From assembly GCA_017650505.1 (NCBI GenBank), contig JAGCET010000037.1, positions 1-26,528 of the forward strand: 26,528 bases of DNA, in the 5' to 3' direction. This stretch comes from Alphaproteobacteria bacterium. GTDB taxonomy: Bacteria; Pseudomonadota; Alphaproteobacteria; Rs-D84. Positions 7,246-15,235 of this stretch are shown here, piece after piece; within the stretch, counting starts at the first letter, position 1, and every line of letters begins with the position of its first letter. A model generated the notes under the pieces. That model saw only the letters and a list, made by a program, of their open reading frames with translations. It was not told the DNA's origin and made no database searches. Both the position numbers and the translations under genes were made by a program.

Positions 7246-7279
7246 TTAGCCCTGTTGCGGACTAAATCCGCAATGACAA
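7246..7279 (-). repeat. Short palindromic element, copy C, inside the nuclease gene end
   Basis: On the minus strand it reads TTGTCATTGCGGATTTAGTC and continues with CGCAACAGGGCTAA; the dyad TGCGG / CCGCA lies at 7256-7272. It encodes the last residues CHCGFSPQQG and the TAA stop of the GIY-YIG gene. Confidence 0.65.
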
Positions 7280-7671
7280 TATCTGGAATAATTTTGTAAT
7301 TTTGAATTATTCAAACACTTTTTACCCGTACTTGGGTCAATTAAATCTTCTTTACACGGGTCGTGATTTGGGTCTATATCGTCCAAATACGCCGCTAAAT
7401 CTTCCCAATTTGGATTCATTGTTTCTATCAGCCGGTATTTCCATGCACGGTGCCAATTTTTCAGGTTCTTTTCACGCGCAATTGCATTATCAACATATTT
7501 GTAATACTCAAAATAACCCAACTTATTTATACCCTTGTTGTGCGCAAATCCTGGCACTAATCCTTTCTTGTGTTCAAAGACTCTGCGGGCAAGATTATTT
7601 GTGACTCCAATATATGTTCCGCCGGCACGTTTATCAAACAAGATATAAACCCAGAAACTGTGATCTTTCAT
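7246..7671 (-). CDS. GIY-YIG nuclease-domain protein
   Basis: This 141-residue protein carries a single GIY-YIG domain of the small stand-alone type (YhbQ-like group). The paired motif is FWVYILFDKRAGGTYIGVTN (residues 6-25), then NLARRVFEHKKG with the conserved arginine, and the family's AIAREKNLKNWHRAWKYRLIE and MNPNWEDL. The domain proper ends near residue 97. The remaining tail, DPNHDPCKEDLIDPSTGKKC and onward to CHCGFSPQQG, is not typical, and its last residues come from the palindromic element. The start at 7671 is chosen because the recognisable domain begins there; no good ribosome site is visible, and the frame is open further upstream. Small proteins of this type presumably cleave DNA with a catalytic Tyr, Arg and Glu. 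Its setting among repeats points to mobility rather than housekeeping repair. Confidence 0.85.
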   Translation of the reverse strand: MKDHSFWVYILFDKRAGGTYIGVTNNLARRVFEHKKGLVPGFAHNKGINKLGYFEYYKYVDNAIAREKNLKNWHRAWKYRLIETMNPNWEDLAAYLDDIDPNHDPCKEDLIDPSTGKKCLNNSKLQNYSRYCHCGFSPQQG

Positions 7672-7742
7672 ACAGATAATCTTAGTGTTTTTTATCGTAA
7701 TTGCAATATAATTCCATATCGTTCTATTTTTCCCTTGATTGG

Positions 7743-7991
7743 ATGTGGGCGGCCGCACAGTGCGGTCGCATACTACACATTGGTGAAAATGTTGTGTACC
7801 TGCGCGCAACGAAAAAGACTTCACCGGCATTGCATGTTGATGTCAACCAGGATGGTATTGCGGATTACTTTGGCAACGTAACAACCGCCGATGTCCCGAT
7901 GCACGCCGGCAACACGCACAGCCTGAAAGTATCAAAAGACGGTATTGTATATTCCATTTATGATGATACCATTACGGTACCGGAACAATAA
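7743..7991 (+). pseudogene. Fragment of an exported, pilin-like or calcium-loop protein
   Basis: An open frame of 82 codons from the ATG at 7743. It reads like the C-terminal end of a larger protein: GENVVYLRATKKTSPALHVD, then the loop DVNQDGIADYFG, which is of the DxNxDGxxD type that binds calcium in EF-hand or dockerin-like loops, then a beta-rich tail ending YSIYDDTITVPEQ. There is no ribosome site, signal peptide or start region, and the upstream sequence is the divergent nuclease leader and a GC-rich hairpin (about 7750-7770). I infer that the 5' part was lost, perhaps through rearrangement at the repeats. Similar C-terminal ends occur, as far as I recall, in pilin-like proteins of gut alphaproteobacteria. 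It could instead be a small expressed protein. Confidence 0.4.
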
Positions 7992-8012
7992 TTGTGCAAT
8001 AGATAGTTTATT

Positions 8013-8228
8013 TTAACAATTTTCGCCCATCTTTTTGGCGGCGCGCAGTGCGTTGCGCAATGATTCAATGGCAACATCGTGAATTCGGGATACAAAGGTG
8101 CGCATATTCATGGTGTCTGCGAAATTCTTGCTGAAAACATCCGCAATATATTCGATTTGTGTTGGTGCGATAACGAAAACGTCGCTTGATATATCTGATT
8201 TTTGCAGTTGTTTGATCTGTTCTTTCAT
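8013..8228 (-). CDS. Small protein of unknown function
   Basis: A 71-residue protein starting MKEQIKQLQKSDISSDVFVI, preceded by an excellent ribosome site GGGAGG eight bases before the ATG, so it is probably translated. An earlier ATG at 8261 is less likely. It is mostly helical, with SRIHDVAIESLRNALRAAKK forming an amphipathic helix, and it ends in GENC with a C-terminal cysteine. There is no signal peptide or membrane segment. It is divergent from secA and convergent with the fragment at 7743-7991. I do not recognise a family; a small cytoplasmic regulator or adaptor is possible but unsupported. Confidence 0.65.
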   Translation of the reverse strand: MKEQIKQLQKSDISSDVFVIAPTQIEYIADVFSKNFADTMNMRTFVSRIHDVAIESLRNALRAAKKMGENC

Positions 8229-8328
8229 AATATTTTCCTCCCATTTGGTATAATTTTGCAATATAAATTCGGAAAAATCAAGATTGTGCCTTGCTTATTT
8301 ATTTTTATGTATTATATCATAAAGGGTC

Positions 8329-8358
8329 TTGACCGCAAGGTACAAAATTTGCTATATA
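8329..8358 (+). promoter_or_regulatory. Predicted secA promoter
   Basis: TTGACC (8329-8334), 18 bases, TATATA (8353-8358). Transcription would begin near 8366, about 26 bases before the secA ATG at 8392. The TTG here is therefore part of a promoter rather than an earlier start codon. Confidence 0.5.
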
Positions 8359-8391
8359 TACCGTGATATAAAACCAAGGAAAGTAAAGACG

Positions 8392-10995
8392 ATGAATATT
8401 ATTCAGAAAATTTTAGGTTCGGCAAATGACCGATTGGTGAAATCTTATGATAAAACAGTGTCGTTGATAAATGATTTGGAACCCAAATATCATGCGATGT
8501 CTGATGAAGAATTGCGGGCGCAAACCGATGTGCTGCGTATGCGCCTGCGGTCGGGCGAAAAAGAAAAAAACGTGTTGCCCGATGCGTTCGCCCTTGTGCG
8601 CGAGGCGGCAAACCGATCAATTGGGTTGCGGCACTTTAACGTGCAAATGATTGGGGGAATGGTTTTGACGCATGGGCAAATTGCCGAAATGAAAACCGGT
8701 GAAGGAAAAACATTGGTCGCGACGTTGGCACTGTACCTTAAGGCGTTATATGGTCGGGGTGCCCACCTTATTACGGTAAACGATTATTTGGCGTCGCGCG
8801 ATGCCGCATGGATGGGTCAGGTTTATAAGTTCTTGGGTTTAAGTGTCGGGATTATTCAGCATGACATGACCGATGATGAACGGCGGGCCGCGTATGCGTG
8901 CGATATTACATATGTGACGAATTCTGAATTGGGTTTTGATTACCTGCGCGATAATATGAAGTTCAGCAAGAATCAACAGGTGTTGCGCCCGTTGTTCTAT
9001 GGCATTGTGGACGAAGTGGACAGTATTTTGATTGACGAAGCCCGTACACCGCTGATTATTTCGGGGCCGTCCGAAGATATAAGCGAACTGTATGCCAAGG
9101 TGGATGCGGTTGTCGCAAAATTGGCACCGGAAGATTATAAAAAAGACGAAAAAGACCGGCATGTCACATTGACCGAAGGGGGGGTGGATTCTGTGACCCG
9201 TCTGTTGGCGGAGGCGGGATTATTGGTTGGTGATAATTTGTATGCACCGGAAAATGCTGCGTTGGTTATGCATATTCAACAATCTTTGTTGGCGCATCAC
9301 CTGTTCCAAAAGAATGTGAACTATGTTGTGCGTGATGGCGAGGTGTTGATTGTCGATGAATTTACCGGTCGTGTTATGACGGGGCGGCGATTTGGGCGTG
9401 GCCTGCACCAGGCGATCGAGGCCAAAGAACACGTACGTGTGCAACCGGAAAATCAGACGGTGTCCAGTATTTCTTACCAGAATCTGTTCCGTTTGTATGA
9501 AACATTGGCCGGTATGACCGGAACCGCAATGACCGAAGCCGCAGAATTCGAGGAAATTTATAAGTTACGCGTGGTGTCTATCCCGACAAATCGTCCGGTG
9601 GCGCGTGTTGATCATCACGATGAAATTTACCTGAATAAACAAGAAAAGTACCAGGCGATTATAAATCAAATAGACGTGTGTATGAAAAAGAAACAGCCGG
9701 TCTTGGTCGGAACTGTGTCGATTGAAAAATCGGAAGAATTGGCGGATATTGTTCGTAAAAAATTGGGTATAAACCCCGCGGTCTTGAATGCAAAGCATCA
9801 TGAATCTGAGGCCAAGATTGTGGCCCAGGCCGGCGCGCCGGGTGCGGTAACAATTGCAACCAATATGGCGGGTCGTGGAACAGATATTAAACTTGGTGGA
9901 AACGCCGAAGATTTGATTGCGGGGTTGGACAAAGATGCGCCGGATTATGAATCCAAAAAGCGTGAAATCTATGATACAATAGAGAAGAATAAAAAGATTG
10001 TTTTGGATGCGGGTGGTTTGTATGTGATTGGTACAGAACGTCATGAATCGCGTCGCATAGATAACCAATTGCGTGGCCGTTCTGGGCGGCAAGGTGATCC
10101 CGGTGATTCAAAATTCTTTTTGGCCTTGGACGATGATTTGATGCGTATATTTGGGGCAAGTCGTTTGGCCGGAATGTTGACTACGTTGGGTCTAAAACCG
10201 GGCGAGGCAATAACCCATCCGTGGATAACCAAGGCATTAGAAAAAGCCCAAAAGCGTGTCGAGGCCCGTTATTTTGAGGCACGTAAAGAACTGTTAAAAT
10301 ACGATGACGTTATGAACGAACAACGTGGTGTTGTGTATAAACTGCGCGATGATTTGATGGTGTCGGATGATTTGGGGCCGATGGCGCGTGAAATGATTGG
10401 CGATGTCGTTGAAATTATTTGCGAAAATAATATTCCGGAACGGGTCCAGCCGGCCGATTGGAATATCAAGGGGTTGCATGATTCTATGGTTCGTGTTTTT
10501 GCATTGGACATCACCGATATTGAAAATTGGAAAAGTGACGAAACGATTACAGATCGCAAGGCTTATGATGCTTTGTTAAACCTGGCCATGTCGCGTTATA
10601 ACCAACAGGCGCAAAAGTACGGGACCGAAATGATGCAAACGGCATCGCGTCAAATGATGCTTGGGGCGTTGGATTCAGTATGGAAACAGCATTTGCAACA
10701 AATGGATTATTTGCAGACGGGAATCGGTTTGCGTGGATATGCCCAGAAAAATCCGCTGTATGAATACAAGCGCGAGGCATTGGGGTTGTTCAAAAACACA
10801 ATGAATAATTTCAAGATAATGTCTGTGGCGTATATTTCGCGTATGGAATTGACGCGTGCCGATGTTGATGCCACTGATCGTCAGCGTGCGGAACACGACC
10901 AATCATTAAATACCGCGGGTGAGGCACGTCGTAATGCGCCCTGCCCCTGTGGGTCGGGATTAAAATATAAACATTGTCATGGCAAGTTGAGTTGA
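8392..10995 (+). CDS. secA: Preprotein translocase ATPase SecA
   Basis: SecA drives exported proteins through the SecYEG channel by ATP hydrolysis. This 867-residue protein is close to the usual 850-900. Visible features are Walker A in EMKTGEGKTL (residues 99-108), HLITVNDYLASRDAAWMG, the DEAD-type Walker B region VDEVDSILIDEARTPLIISG (about 210-229), the second nucleotide domain with ATNMAGRGTDIKLGG and ESRRIDNQLRGRSGRQGDPG, and the helical scaffold with KYDDVMNEQRGVVYKLRD. The extreme C-terminus has the SecB and zinc-binding motif CPCGSGLKYKHCHG (C851, C853, C862, H863). The start at 8392 gives the family N-terminus MNIIQKILGS and has AAGGAAAG upstream. An APH-fold kinase gene follows after seven bases. 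Confidence 0.98.
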   Translation: MNIIQKILGSANDRLVKSYDKTVSLINDLEPKYHAMSDEELRAQTDVLRMRLRSGEKEKNVLPDAFALVREAANRSIGLRHFNVQMIGGMVLTHGQIAEMKTGEGKTLVATLALYLKALYGRGAHLITVNDYLASRDAAWMGQVYKFLGLSVGIIQHDMTDDERRAAYACDITYVTNSELGFDYLRDNMKFSKNQQVLRPLFYGIVDEVDSILIDEARTPLIISGPSEDISELYAKVDAVVAKLAPEDYKKDEKDRHVTLTEGGVDSVTRLLAEAGLLVGDNLYAPENAALVMHIQQSLLAHHLFQKNVNYVVRDGEVLIVDEFTGRVMTGRRFGRGLHQAIEAKEHVRVQPENQTVSSISYQNLFRLYETLAGMTGTAMTEAAEFEEIYKLRVVSIPTNRPVARVDHHDEIYLNKQEKYQAIINQIDVCMKKKQPVLVGTVSIEKSEELADIVRKKLGINPAVLNAKHHESEAKIVAQAGAPGAVTIATNMAGRGTDIKLGGNAEDLIAGLDKDAPDYESKKREIYDTIEKNKKIVLDAGGLYVIGTERHESRRIDNQLRGRSGRQGDPGDSKFFLALDDDLMRIFGASRLAGMLTTLGLKPGEAITHPWITKALEKAQKRVEARYFEARKELLKYDDVMNEQRGVVYKLRDDLMVSDDLGPMAREMIGDVVEIICENNIPERVQPADWNIKGLHDSMVRVFALDITDIENWKSDETITDRKAYDALLNLAMSRYNQQAQKYGTEMMQTASRQMMLGALDSVWKQHLQQMDYLQTGIGLRGYAQKNPLYEYKREALGLFKNTMNNFKIMSVAYISRMELTRADVDATDRQRAEHDQSLNTAGEARRNAPCPCGSGLKYKHCHGKLS

Positions 10996-11002
10996 AGGCG
11001 CG

Positions 11003-11737
11003 ATGAGCAAAGTACCGTTTTATGTTGGAAATTTCCTTGCGATGTTTGTGCATGATGGGGTGCGCAGGGCCCGTGTTCGTGGTGGAATAAATGTTGCATT
11101 GTATACGCCACGGATAAAATCTTTTATAAAACGCGTTTATGGTGAAAGTGTTACCAGCATAAAGTTTGTTCGTCAAATAAACTTGAACAGATTTGTTTGT
11201 GTTGCGAATGACAAATATTATGTCAAAGTATTCCGAAATATTACGTTGCAACGTGTTCAGGAACATAAGTTCTTGGTTGATTTTGTGCGGCCCTTTGTCA
11301 ATGTGACGATACCGGATATGTATGTTGATGATAATATACCGATGTATGTTAGCGAGAAAATACCCGGTCATCCAATTGGTTTTTTTGATTCAAAAACTAT
11401 ATTGGCAAACGAGGACAAGATTATAAGTCAAATAAAAGATATTATATCCCAAATTCAAAGTGTTAAAGTCCAATCTGTACCAAATTATGAACGCTTTTGG
11501 GGTGGGTTGCAGCCGGAACGTCAACCGGAAAAAGAATTACGGCCCGATCAAACAACCGGACCAGTGTTGGCGCATTTTGATTTGAATGAAACCAATTTGT
11601 TTTTTGATGATGATATGAATATTACTGGGATCATAGATTGGGATACGTTGTCTATTGCAAAAAATCCTGAAACCGATATGAATGTATTTATGTTATTTTG
11701 GACAAGGTTTATGAAACGAATGCCAAAAGTCGAGTAA
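11003..11737 (+). CDS. Phosphotransferase of the APH/choline-kinase fold
   Basis: This 244-residue cytoplasmic protein has the C-lobe signature of aminoglycoside phosphotransferase-like kinases: VLAHFDLNETNLFFDDD (HxDLNxxN catalytic loop, about residues 189-205) followed by ITGIIDWDTLSIAKNPETD, the metal-binding DxD. In the N-lobe a lysine in KYYVKVF (about 74-80) could contact ATP. The segment YVSEKIPGHPIG (about 115-127) matches the hinge. The substrate cannot be told: relatives phosphorylate sugars, choline, homoserine, nucleotides or drugs. The ATG lies seven bases after the secA stop and has AAGG upstream, so it is probably co-transcribed with secA. A resistance role seems unlikely since it sits among housekeeping genes without mobile features. 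Confidence 0.82.
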   Translation: MSKVPFYVGNFLAMFVHDGVRRARVRGGINVALYTPRIKSFIKRVYGESVTSIKFVRQINLNRFVCVANDKYYVKVFRNITLQRVQEHKFLVDFVRPFVNVTIPDMYVDDNIPMYVSEKIPGHPIGFFDSKTILANEDKIISQIKDIISQIQSVKVQSVPNYERFWGGLQPERQPEKELRPDQTTGPVLAHFDLNETNLFFDDDMNITGIIDWDTLSIAKNPETDMNVFMLFWTRFMKRMPKVE

Positions 11738-11765
11738 AAAATTACATGTTTTTCGAAATATGTGA

Positions 11766-11794
11766 TTGCCAAAGTTATGAAATTTTGCTATTGT
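11766..11794 (+). promoter_or_regulatory. Possible dnaE promoter giving a leaderless message
   Basis: TTGCCA (11766-11771), 17 bases, TATTGT (11789-11794). The expected start of transcription, about seven bases on, falls at the ATG at 11801. No ribosome site precedes that ATG. Confidence 0.35.
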
Positions 11795-11800
11795 TCCCAT

Positions 11801-14800
11801 ATGCAATCGCGATTTATTCATCTTCGTGTACATTCTAAAATTTCTGTGGGGGCCAGTACGTTGGCGGTGGCCAGTAATAAAAAGTTGGGTGTTTTGAAAG
11901 GGATACCGGAATTGTGCCAAGATAACGGTATGTTTGCATGCGCGTTGACCGATACGAATATGATGTCGGGGTGCGCAGAGTTTTCTGATGTTATGCCGTC
12001 GGCAAAATTGCAACCAATTATTGGGGTGGAAATATCGTTAAATCATCATACTGCGGATCCCAAGATTTTGCGTGAATCGTCGCTGTCTAAAATAGTGTTG
12101 TTGGCGCAAAATCACAGGGGGTATTTAAACCTGTGTGAATTAAGTCGGGTTATGTATATGCGAACCGATAACCATCATTTGGGAGTATATATAACTTTTG
12201 ATGAATTGGCGGCGCATTCTGATGGTGTTATCTGTTTGTCGGGGGCGCATACTGGGCCAATGGGAATGGCAATACTGAATGGCCAAGATGAATTGGCCAA
12301 GGGATATGCCGAACACTTTACCAGGATTTTTGGTGACAGGTTTTATATTGAAATTCAACGGCATGGATTAGAGGCCGAGATAAAAACAGAACCGGGTTTC
12401 CTTAAAATTGCCAAAGAATTAAATGTTCCAATTGTTGCAACGAATGATGTGTGTTTCGCAACACCGGCGGATTATGAAGCAACGGATGCGTTGGGGTGTG
12501 TTTTGGGACAAACAAAAGTTATTGATCCGGAAAGACCACGAAAGTCATCCGAACAATATTTTAAATCTGGGGATGAAATGGCTGATATTTTTCTGGATTT
12601 GCCAGAGGCCATAGAAAACACGGTACAGATTGCCACGCGTTGCGCATTTATGGTGAACGTGCATGAAAAACCCTTGTTGCCACGATTTGGTGATAATTTT
12701 GATGCCGAATGTCAAATGCTGCGTGATATGACAATGGATGGATTGCGGGCACGGTTGGAACAACATGGAATTACAGATTCTGCGCCGTATTTTGAACAGG
12801 CGAATTATGAATTGGACGTTATTATTGGGATGGGGTTCCCGGGATATTTCTTGATAGTGGCCGATTATATAGATTGGTGCAGAAAGCATGATATTTTGAC
12901 CGGGCCGGGACGTGGTTCGGGGGCGGGATCTATTGTTGCATGGGCGATGGGGATTACCCATGTGAATCCGTTGCAATATGGTTTGTTGTTTGAACGTTTT
13001 TTGAATCCAGACCGCATATCTATGCCGGATTTTGATGTCGATTTTGAACCGACGGGTATAGAACAGGTGTTGACCTATATTTGCGATAAATATGGCCATG
13101 ATTCTGTTTGTCGTATTATCACATTTGGCAGTTTGCAGGCGCGTGGCGCTGTTCGCGACGTTGGGCGCGTTTATGGTATGCCGTATTCTAAATCAGACAG
13201 GTTGTCTAAAATGATACCGGCGGATGCCAAGACATTGAAAGAAGCGGTCGATATGTCGCCGGAAATCCAAAGTGTTTTGAGTTCTGATTCTGATATGAAC
13301 AAGGTTGTTTCTATTGCCGAAGAATTAGAAGGATCTTTCAGAAATTTTGGCCAGCATGCATGCGGTGTGGTTATTGGCGACCGACCAACAACCCAAATTG
13401 CGCCGGTATATCGTGACCCAGCAAACCCGTTGCCGTCGTGTCAATTTGATGGGCATTATTTGGAATCGGCGGGTTTAATAAAGTTTGATTTTTTGGGTTT
13501 GGAAACGTTGGTTGTGTTAAAATACGCAACAAAACTTATTCAAAAAACACGTCGTATTAACGTGATATTGGATGAAATTCCAGTAAACGATCCAAAGACT
13601 TTGGAACTTTGGCAATCGGGTATGACCGAAGGAATATTCCAATTTGATGCCCCGTTTGTGCAACAGACTTTGCGCAAGATGCATCCAACAAATTTTTTGG
13701 AAATATCGGCGTTAAATGCGCTGAACCGGCCGGGGCCAATTGCGTTTATTCCGCAATTTATTGCACGTATGCATGGAGAAGAACCAATTGAATATGTGCA
13801 TCCGCGTGCAGAACCGATATTAAAAGAAAGTTATGGAATTATTGTGTACCAAGAACAAGTTATGCAATTGACACGCGCGTTGGCCGGGTTTACACGTGGG
13901 GAATCTGATACGGTGCGCAAGGCGATGGGTAAAAAGAAGTTGGAACTTTTGGCCAAATTAGAGATCAAATTCTTAGAGGGTTGCAAGAAAGAAGGCACTT
14001 TGGATGAAGCAACGGCCAAGGATTTGTGGGAAAAGTTTAAAGAATTTGCAAAATACGCCTTTAACAAATCGCATGCTATTGCCTATTCTATTGTGGCGAA
14101 CCAGTGTGCGTATATCAAGGCGCACTTTCCGGCCGAATTTTTGGCCGCGTCTATGTCCAGTAATATGAATGATACCGACCAGTTGGCGTTGTTTGTTGAT
14201 GATGCCAAGGCAAATTTTGGAATCCAGATTGTGCCACCCGATATAAACGAAAGTGAATCATTGTTTACGGTTGTAAATGGTAAAATTGTTTATGCTTTGG
14301 CGGCAATCAAGGGGGTTGGTGTTGTGGCGACGGATGCCATTGTTGCGGAACGTGCAAAAGGTAAGTTTAAAAATATTACCGATTTCGCAAAACGTTGTGC
14401 GCCGATAATAAATAAAAGAACATTAGAAGCCTTTGCGCGTGTTGGTGTTTTGGATTCAATCAATCCAAATCGTGCCGAAATATTTATGAATGCTGATATG
14501 ATTTTGTCTTATGCGGCAAAATCCAAAGAAAGTGCGAATTCGTTGTCTTTGTTTGCAAATACGGTTGAAGATGATGTTGCCGAAGATAGATTAGCACAAA
14601 ATTTGGTTAAAACGGCTCCGTGGACATTTGGGCAAAGGTTGGAAAATGAACTGGCGGCATTGGGGTTCTATATTTCGGCGCATCCGTTGGATCAATACAA
14701 ACATTTGATAGAACGCGAACGTTTGGCGACCAGTACAAAACTGGCGGAATTACCGGACAGGTCTAGTGTGCGAATTGCCGCGAATGTGAATTCTTATTCG

Positions 14801-15235
14801 CAACGCAAGACCAAGGCCGGTAAAGATATGATGACCATAAATGCGTCGGACAGTTTTGGAAATATAGATGCGGTTGCGTTTGGTGATGCAGTCCCAAATT
14901 TGGCAATTCCATTGGCGACCGAGACCGAGGTTTTGATTTCTGGGCGTATTTCTAATCGTGACGATCGGGTTTCTGTGTTTGTTGATTCTGTGATTCCGTT
15001 GACCCAATGGGTGGCCACTATTGCCAAGAAAATTACACTGGACATTCGGGACAAGGCGGTATTACAAGATGTTAAAAAGGCACTTGTAACATTGGGTGCG
15101 GGAAAAACGCGTGTTGTTTTGAATTTGTGTTCTGGGGATAAAAAGACATCGTTGGAATTGCGTGGCGGTGTGGAATTGGGCAAAACAACCGTTGGCGATT
15201 TTGCCGGATTAGGAATAAAGGTTGATATAGAATGA
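11801..15235 (+). CDS. dnaE: DNA polymerase III alpha subunit
   Basis: DnaE is the replicative polymerase. The 1144-residue product has a PHP domain at the N-terminus (MQSRFIHLRVHS, then CALTDTN and QPIIGVEISL). The class C polymerase core has GPGRGSGAGSIVAWAMGI and the catalytic PDFDVDFEP with D412 and D414, close to D401/D403 of the E. coli enzyme. Also visible are HACGVVIGDRP, LIKFDFLGLETL, NRPGPIAFIP, GIIVYQEQVMQL and FNKSHAIAYSIVANQCAYIKAHFPAEFLAA, the tandem helix-hairpin-helix region, and an OB domain from about residue 985 (SVRIAANVNSYSQRKTKAGK). The start is uncertain: ATG 11777 and GTG 11762 are also in frame, but 11801 matches the family N-terminus. No clear ribosome site precedes any of them. 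The stop overlaps the next ATG as ATGA. Confidence 0.97.
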   Translation: MQSRFIHLRVHSKISVGASTLAVASNKKLGVLKGIPELCQDNGMFACALTDTNMMSGCAEFSDVMPSAKLQPIIGVEISLNHHTADPKILRESSLSKIVLLAQNHRGYLNLCELSRVMYMRTDNHHLGVYITFDELAAHSDGVICLSGAHTGPMGMAILNGQDELAKGYAEHFTRIFGDRFYIEIQRHGLEAEIKTEPGFLKIAKELNVPIVATNDVCFATPADYEATDALGCVLGQTKVIDPERPRKSSEQYFKSGDEMADIFLDLPEAIENTVQIATRCAFMVNVHEKPLLPRFGDNFDAECQMLRDMTMDGLRARLEQHGITDSAPYFEQANYELDVIIGMGFPGYFLIVADYIDWCRKHDILTGPGRGSGAGSIVAWAMGITHVNPLQYGLLFERFLNPDRISMPDFDVDFEPTGIEQVLTYICDKYGHDSVCRIITFGSLQARGAVRDVGRVYGMPYSKSDRLSKMIPADAKTLKEAVDMSPEIQSVLSSDSDMNKVVSIAEELEGSFRNFGQHACGVVIGDRPTTQIAPVYRDPANPLPSCQFDGHYLESAGLIKFDFLGLETLVVLKYATKLIQKTRRINVILDEIPVNDPKTLELWQSGMTEGIFQFDAPFVQQTLRKMHPTNFLEISALNALNRPGPIAFIPQFIARMHGEEPIEYVHPRAEPILKESYGIIVYQEQVMQLTRALAGFTRGESDTVRKAMGKKKLELLAKLEIKFLEGCKKEGTLDEATAKDLWEKFKEFAKYAFNKSHAIAYSIVANQCAYIKAHFPAEFLAASMSSNMNDTDQLALFVDDAKANFGIQIVPPDINESESLFTVVNGKIVYALAAIKGVGVVATDAIVAERAKGKFKNITDFAKRCAPIINKRTLEAFARVGVLDSINPNRAEIFMNADMILSYAAKSKESANSLSLFANTVEDDVAEDRLAQNLVKTAPWTFGQRLENELAALGFYISAHPLDQYKHLIERERLATSTKLAELPDRSSVRIAANVNSYSQRKTKAGKDMMTINASDSFGNIDAVAFGDAVPNLAIPLATETEVLISGRISNRDDRVSVFVDSVIPLTQWVATIAKKITLDIRDKAVLQDVKKALVTLGAGKTRVVLNLCSGDKKTSLELRGGVELGKTTVGDFAGLGIKVDIE

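Noticed and set aside
8329..8391. Upstream extension of secA from TTG 8329
   Set aside because: The family N-terminus is MNIIQKILG at 8392 with a ribosome site; the TTG fits a -35 element instead.
9565..10092. Long minus-strand frame inside secA, and similar long antisense frames in dnaE, rplY and rsmH
   Set aside because: Composition mirrors the coding strand; they have no ribosome sites or family motifs and are shadows of conserved genes.
11003..11737. Antibiotic resistance gene
   Set aside because: The APH fold alone does not show drug modification, and the gene sits in a housekeeping unit with no mobile features.
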